Under the pieces are notes generated by a model. It was not told the origin of the DNA. It ran no database searches and saw only the letters and a list, made by a program, of their open reading frames with translations. This document shows, piece by piece, positions 60,003 to 64,000 of a stretch of DNA of 64,000 bases. The translations under genes and the position numbers were made by a program. The stretch spans positions 744,001 to 808,000 of the forward strand of contig BQUP01000004.1 in the NCBI GenBank assembly GCA_022835595.1, in the 5' to 3' direction. Numbering within the stretch: the stretch's first letter is position 1; each line of letters starts with the position of its first letter. The stretch is from Cystobasidium ongulense. Its lineage: Eukaryota; Basidiomycota; Cystobasidiomycetes; Cystobasidiales; Cystobasidiaceae.

Positions 60003-60906
60003 CCTCTTGCATGCACGTGCTCTGACGATACCTAGAGCATGCTATGTAGGGTGGACATGACGATGCAGAGGCAGAAAGAGTCGGGTGATGAACAAGCCGT
60101 CAAGTGAGTCATTCACTTTCAGCAATTCAGATTGCGAATGTGAGGAGCATTCTAAATTTTGATTATTATCACCTCTTCACAGTCCAGAGCCCTGCACATT
60201 TTCCTAGCCTTTTTTAGGATCCGGCCTTGTGCAGAAGTTGGTCTAGATACCGGAAGGCTCGAAGACGCTGCTACCTGCTCGTCTGCACCGTGTAAGGAAG
60301 CGAGGTGGGTATGACTAGCACCCTTGGCGTGCTCCTCAATGGTAGTATATTGCACCCGTTATACTGCTGGGCCAGGCTTGTCTTCTACGATCGCATTTCC
60401 GCGTCGCTGCGATGGCGCTGAACGAGATATCAGAAATTGGGAGCGGTGTGACGACTTTGCGGAGGATGGAGTGAAAGCCAGCCGTAACGTACTACGATGC
60501 GATGCAGTAGGGCAACGGCAGAGCCAGAGCCAGAGCCAGAGCCAGCAGAGCTACTCGGGGCCTGAGGACAGACTGCCGGCGAGTCGATAGACGTGGGTCG
60601 TGCACCTGCGCAGGTTGACTGTGGACACAGAGTAATTGTAGCTGTATCTTGTGTCTGTGCTTGCATATTCACTTTGGCTATGTAATGGCAGTGTCTCATA
60701 CGAATAAAGCACAATGCCTGACCCGTCCAACGTTCACGCTCAGTGGCAATACTGTAAGCTGCCGCATCAGCCAGCGGTGTCGAGAACCATTCGCAGCTCT
60801 GGCTCGCGCAACCCTTGCTGAACAGCTCAGATTGGACAGCCCGACCAGCGCAGCATCTACTTTGCGACAGGCGCAATCACACATCCCGTCTCAAGCCAGC
60901 AAAGCT
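60003..60906. promoter_or_regulatory. Divergent intergenic region, GT43 copy B / SF3B1
   Basis: 0.9 kb between divergent genes. It contains four perfect CAGAGC hexamers at 60519-60542. The reading frame upstream of the SF3B1 ATG is open back to about 60649 but looks non-coding. No promoter motif was recognised. Confidence 0.45.
60519..60545. repeat. (CAGAGC)4 tandem hexamer
   Basis: Four perfect CAGAGC units followed by a partial CAG, upstream of the SF3B1 start codon. Confidence 0.9.
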
Positions 60907-63900
60907 ATGGCGGACAACGTGGAAGCGCAGATTGCGGCTGAGCAGGCCAACAGGAGGAAAAAAGACAAGTCATCGCAGAGAACAGATGACAAGTCCAGTC
61001 TCTCCGTCAAGAGCGCAAACTTTGACAGTGACATCTATGGAAGTGGATCTAGAGGCTATGATACCAGTATTGCTGTAGGGGGAGGCGATATGGACGAAGA
61101 CTTGGATGATTCGGACAGACCCGTCAGACTTGTTGATTCATGTAAGCAGGCCATGTTCACAAGCTTTGTACATATGCTCACGCTGACGAATCTCGAAATC
61201 ACCATAATGCTATGCACGTTGTCTGTCTCCCCCTCCCACAGTCACCGCCCCGAAGCACCTCCTCCATGAGTTCGGCGATGATAATGAAGAAGCAGATCCA
61301 TTCGCAGAGTCTGCAAGCAAGAGGCAAAAAGCAGCACGAGAGTCAGAGTACCATCAAAAACGGTTCGAGCGAGATCTTGGGGGCGATGGTGAACAAGCTT
61401 CATATGCCGAAGCCATGCGTCTTGCAAATCTCGAGCGCGAGGAGCAAAGAGTTGATCGTGCAATCCAGGATAGACGCAAAGAAGAAGAAGACCAAGCTCA
61501 GAGAGAAGGAGTCAAGGCTATTGAACCAGACGCTACACCGCGTAAAAGACGTTGGGATGTTGCTGCCGATGACACCACGCCCACAGGTCCGGGAATCGAT
61601 GGAGACGCCTCGATGAGTGCCTTGGAAGGAAAGTCGTGGGATGAAGAAGCAAAGCCAGCAGTCAAAGAGGGATCTGTACCAAAGAAGCGAAGGTCAAGAT
61701 GGGACGAGACGCCAGCAGAAGGAGCTGCCGGGACAGTCGCTCCATCGGAGACGCCGAAGAGGTCAAGATGGGATCAGACACCAGTTGCTGGAGGAGCCGT
61801 TGCGCTACAGTCCCAGAGCGCACTGAGCATGCCTGAAGGATACTCTGCTATGCCAATGAACGAGATTGACAAGCGTAATCGATACTTGACGGACGAAGAA
61901 CTGGACCAAATTCTGCCGACCGAAGGATACGAGATTGTCACTCCCCCACCTGGATATGAGCCTACCAGGGCTCCATCGCAGAAGCTACAAGGAGCACCTA
62001 CGCCAGCAGGCGCAGGCGGATTTATGATGCAGGATGAAGCTTCGAGTGCCGCTGCAGCTGCAGGACTCGCACCGGAATTGCCAACAGATATCGCAGGTGT
62101 AGGAGAATTGGCTTTCTTCAAAGCTGAAGATGCCGCTTATTTCAGCAAGATCTTGAAGCCTGAAGAGGATGAGAGCAGCCTGAGTGTGGAAGAGTTGAAG
62201 GAGAGGAAGATCATGCGATTACTCTTGAAGATCAAGAATGGTGCTCCACCTATGCGAAAGTCTGCTCTTCGTCAAATTACAGACAACGCTCGTCAATTTG
62301 GAGCTGGCCCCCTTTTCGACAAGATCCTTCCCCTTCTCATGGAGAGGACGCTCGAAGATCAAGAACGCCACTTGCTCGTCAAGGTCATCGACCGTATCCT
62401 GTACAAGCTTGACGATCTAGTTCGACCATACGTACACAAAATCCTCGTCGTCATCGAGCCCCTCCTCATCGATGAAGATTATTACGCTCGAGTTGAAGGA
62501 CGAGAGATTATCTCTAATCTGTCGAAAGCTGCCGGTCTTGCGCATATGATTTCGACAATGCGCCCGGACATTGATCACGTTGACGAGTATGTCCGAAACA
62601 CGACGGCAAGAGCCTTCTCGGTGGTGGCCTCTGCTCTTGGTATTCCAGCTCTCTTACCATTCTTGAAGGCAGTGTGTCGGTCGAAGAAATCGTGGCAAGC
62701 GCGGCATACTGGTATCAAGATTGTACAACAGATCGCCATCATGATGGGTTGTGCAGTATTGCCACATCTGAAGAACTTGGTCGAAGCTGTCGCTCATGGC
62801 CTCGAAGACGAACAACAAAAGGTCAGAACGATGACAGCGTTAGCTATCGCTGCCTTGGCAGAAGCCGCTGCGCCATATGGTATCGAGTCCTTCGATTCGG
62901 TCCTTCGACCTCTCTGGACAGGTATCCGAAAACATAGAGGAAAAGGTCTGGCTGCTTTCCTCAAAGCTATTGGTTTCATCATCCCTCTCATGGACCCCGA
63001 ATACGCAAATTACTATACTAAGGAAGTCATGATTATTCTCATCCGAGAGTTCCAGAGTCCAGATGAGGAGATGAAAAAGATTGTCCTCAAGGTGGTCAAG
63101 CAGTGTGCTAGCACGGAAGGTGTCTTGCCCGCTTACGTGAAGCAGGAAATCCTACCAGATTTCTTCAAGAATTTCTGGGTCCGACGCATGGCTTCAGACC
63201 GACGAAACTACAAGCAAGTCGTGGAGACCACAGTCGAGCTGGCTCAGAAGGCGGGCGTGTCAGAAATCTGCAGTAGAATCGTGAACGATCTCAAAGATGA
63301 AAATGAATTGTATAGGAAGATGGTCATGGAGACTATTCAGCAGGTCATTTCAAGCTTGGGTGCTGCCGATATTGATGAGCGGCTGGAAGTGCAGCTGGTC
63401 GACGGCATTATTTATGCATTCGAGTCTCAAACGACTGAAGACAATGTAATGCTCGACGGTGTGGGTACTGTAGTCAATGCTTTGGGTGGGTAGCTTCTCT
63501 CAAATAATCTGAGATCCCAATAGCTGAACTTTCAATTTCAGGCATCCGCGTCAAGCCATACCTCATGCAGATCGTGTCCTCGGTTCTATGGCGCTTGAAC
63601 AATAAGAGTGCCAAAGTTCGTCAGCAAGCTGCAGATCTGACGAGCAGACTTGCCGTTGTTATTAAACAATGTGGTGAAGACGGTCTTCTCGCTAAACTAG
63701 GTGTCGTGCTCTTTGAGCAGCTCGGTGAAGAATATCCAGATACACTGGGAAGGTACGTCAATTTGATCTCTGATGAAAATGTTGTGCTGATGGGAATTGC
63801 CATCACAGCATCATCGCCGCTGAAGGTGCTATTGCAAATGTTGTCGGCATGACTCAAATGAGTCCGCCAGTAAAGGATTTACTCCCCCGCATGACTCCCA

Positions 63901-64000
63901 TCTTGCGCAATCGACACGAGAAGGTACAGGAGGCGTGTATCAATTTGATTGGGCGCATTGGTGAGTTGCCTGCTCCACTTTCACCTTTTGCTACTCATGC
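60907..64000 (+). CDS. HSH155: Splicing factor 3B subunit 1 (SF3B1/Hsh155), 3' end outside window
   Basis: Core U2 snRNP protein that clamps the branch-site helix. It starts [18 protein letters not shown]. Exon 1 ends 61141; exon 2 (61242 to about 63487) opens [18 protein letters not shown]. Three RWDxxP-type repeats ([29 protein letters not shown]) match the phospho-regulated region of human SF3B1. The U2AF-homology and p14-binding part ([20 protein letters not shown]) and the HEAT superhelix follow. Residues equal to human hot-spots are the normal ones: [23 protein letters not shown], and the Lys in [18 protein letters not shown] further exon starts near 63542 ([19 protein letters not shown]), and the gene continues past 64000. 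About 1000 of the ~1200-1300 residues are in view. Introns are few and short. Confidence 0.96.

Noticed and set aside
1-64000. Transposable elements, virus-like elements, CRISPR arrays, rRNA and tRNA genes
   Set aside because: No reverse-transcriptase, integrase, transposase or capsid motifs, no long terminal or inverted repeats, and no tRNA-like cloverleaf were recognised by eye. A tRNAscan and repeat search would be needed to exclude short ones.

Overview
The window is nuclear DNA of a fungus, most likely a basidiomycete. Nearly every gene is cut by many short spliceosomal introns (about 50-100 bp, GT..AG), gene density is high (about one gene per 2.5-3 kb), and the products are typical single-copy fungal proteins (SF3B1, PP5/Ppt1, Osh1/2-type oxysterol-binding protein, Trm11, Oma1, Pmr1, GGPP synthase). 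I cannot name the genus. No transposon, virus-like element, rRNA, tRNA or CRISPR array was recognised.

Layout, left to right (strand): GNAT acetyltransferase (-), Ser/Thr phosphatase PP5 (+), CFEM GPI-protein (+), disordered protein with two SxIP motifs (-), Adp1-like ABCG transporter (+), Pho80-type cyclin (+), Pmr1-type Ca2+/Mn2+ ATPase (-), LtrA-like membrane protein (-), MoaB/Mog-fold protein (-), TOM6-like mini-protein (+), a 1415-residue acyltransferase-3/GT2 fusion (-), Ser-rich intronless protein (+), single-pass membrane protein (+), a small spliced gene (-), Osh1/2-like lipid-transfer protein (-), GGPP synthase (+), yippee-like protein (-), 2EXR/F-box-like protein (-), Trm11 (+), a small unknown gene (-), Oma1 protease (+), RTA1-like 7TM protein (-), Hmt1/ABCB6-like ABC transporter (-), two tandem GT43-like glycosyltransferases (-), and SF3B1 (+, running off the right end).

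Most genes are unrelated housekeeping genes. Surface-glycan and secretory-pathway functions recur: the AT3-GT2 fusion, the two GT43 paralogues, the CFEM GPI-protein, and Pmr1, whose Mn2+ supply Golgi glycosyltransferases need. I do not claim that these form a cluster. The most unusual item is the AT3-GT2 fusion at 24506-29649: both halves keep family motifs, and the six exons I derived join in frame. Other notable points are two 20-nt micro-exons in the CFEM gene, the GT43 pair, and a 58-residue two-exon gene at 35207-35454.

All intron borders were placed by eye from GT/AG signals, reading frame and family conservation. Borders given exactly should be good to a few bases. Where only the outer span is given, the inner exons were not all resolved.
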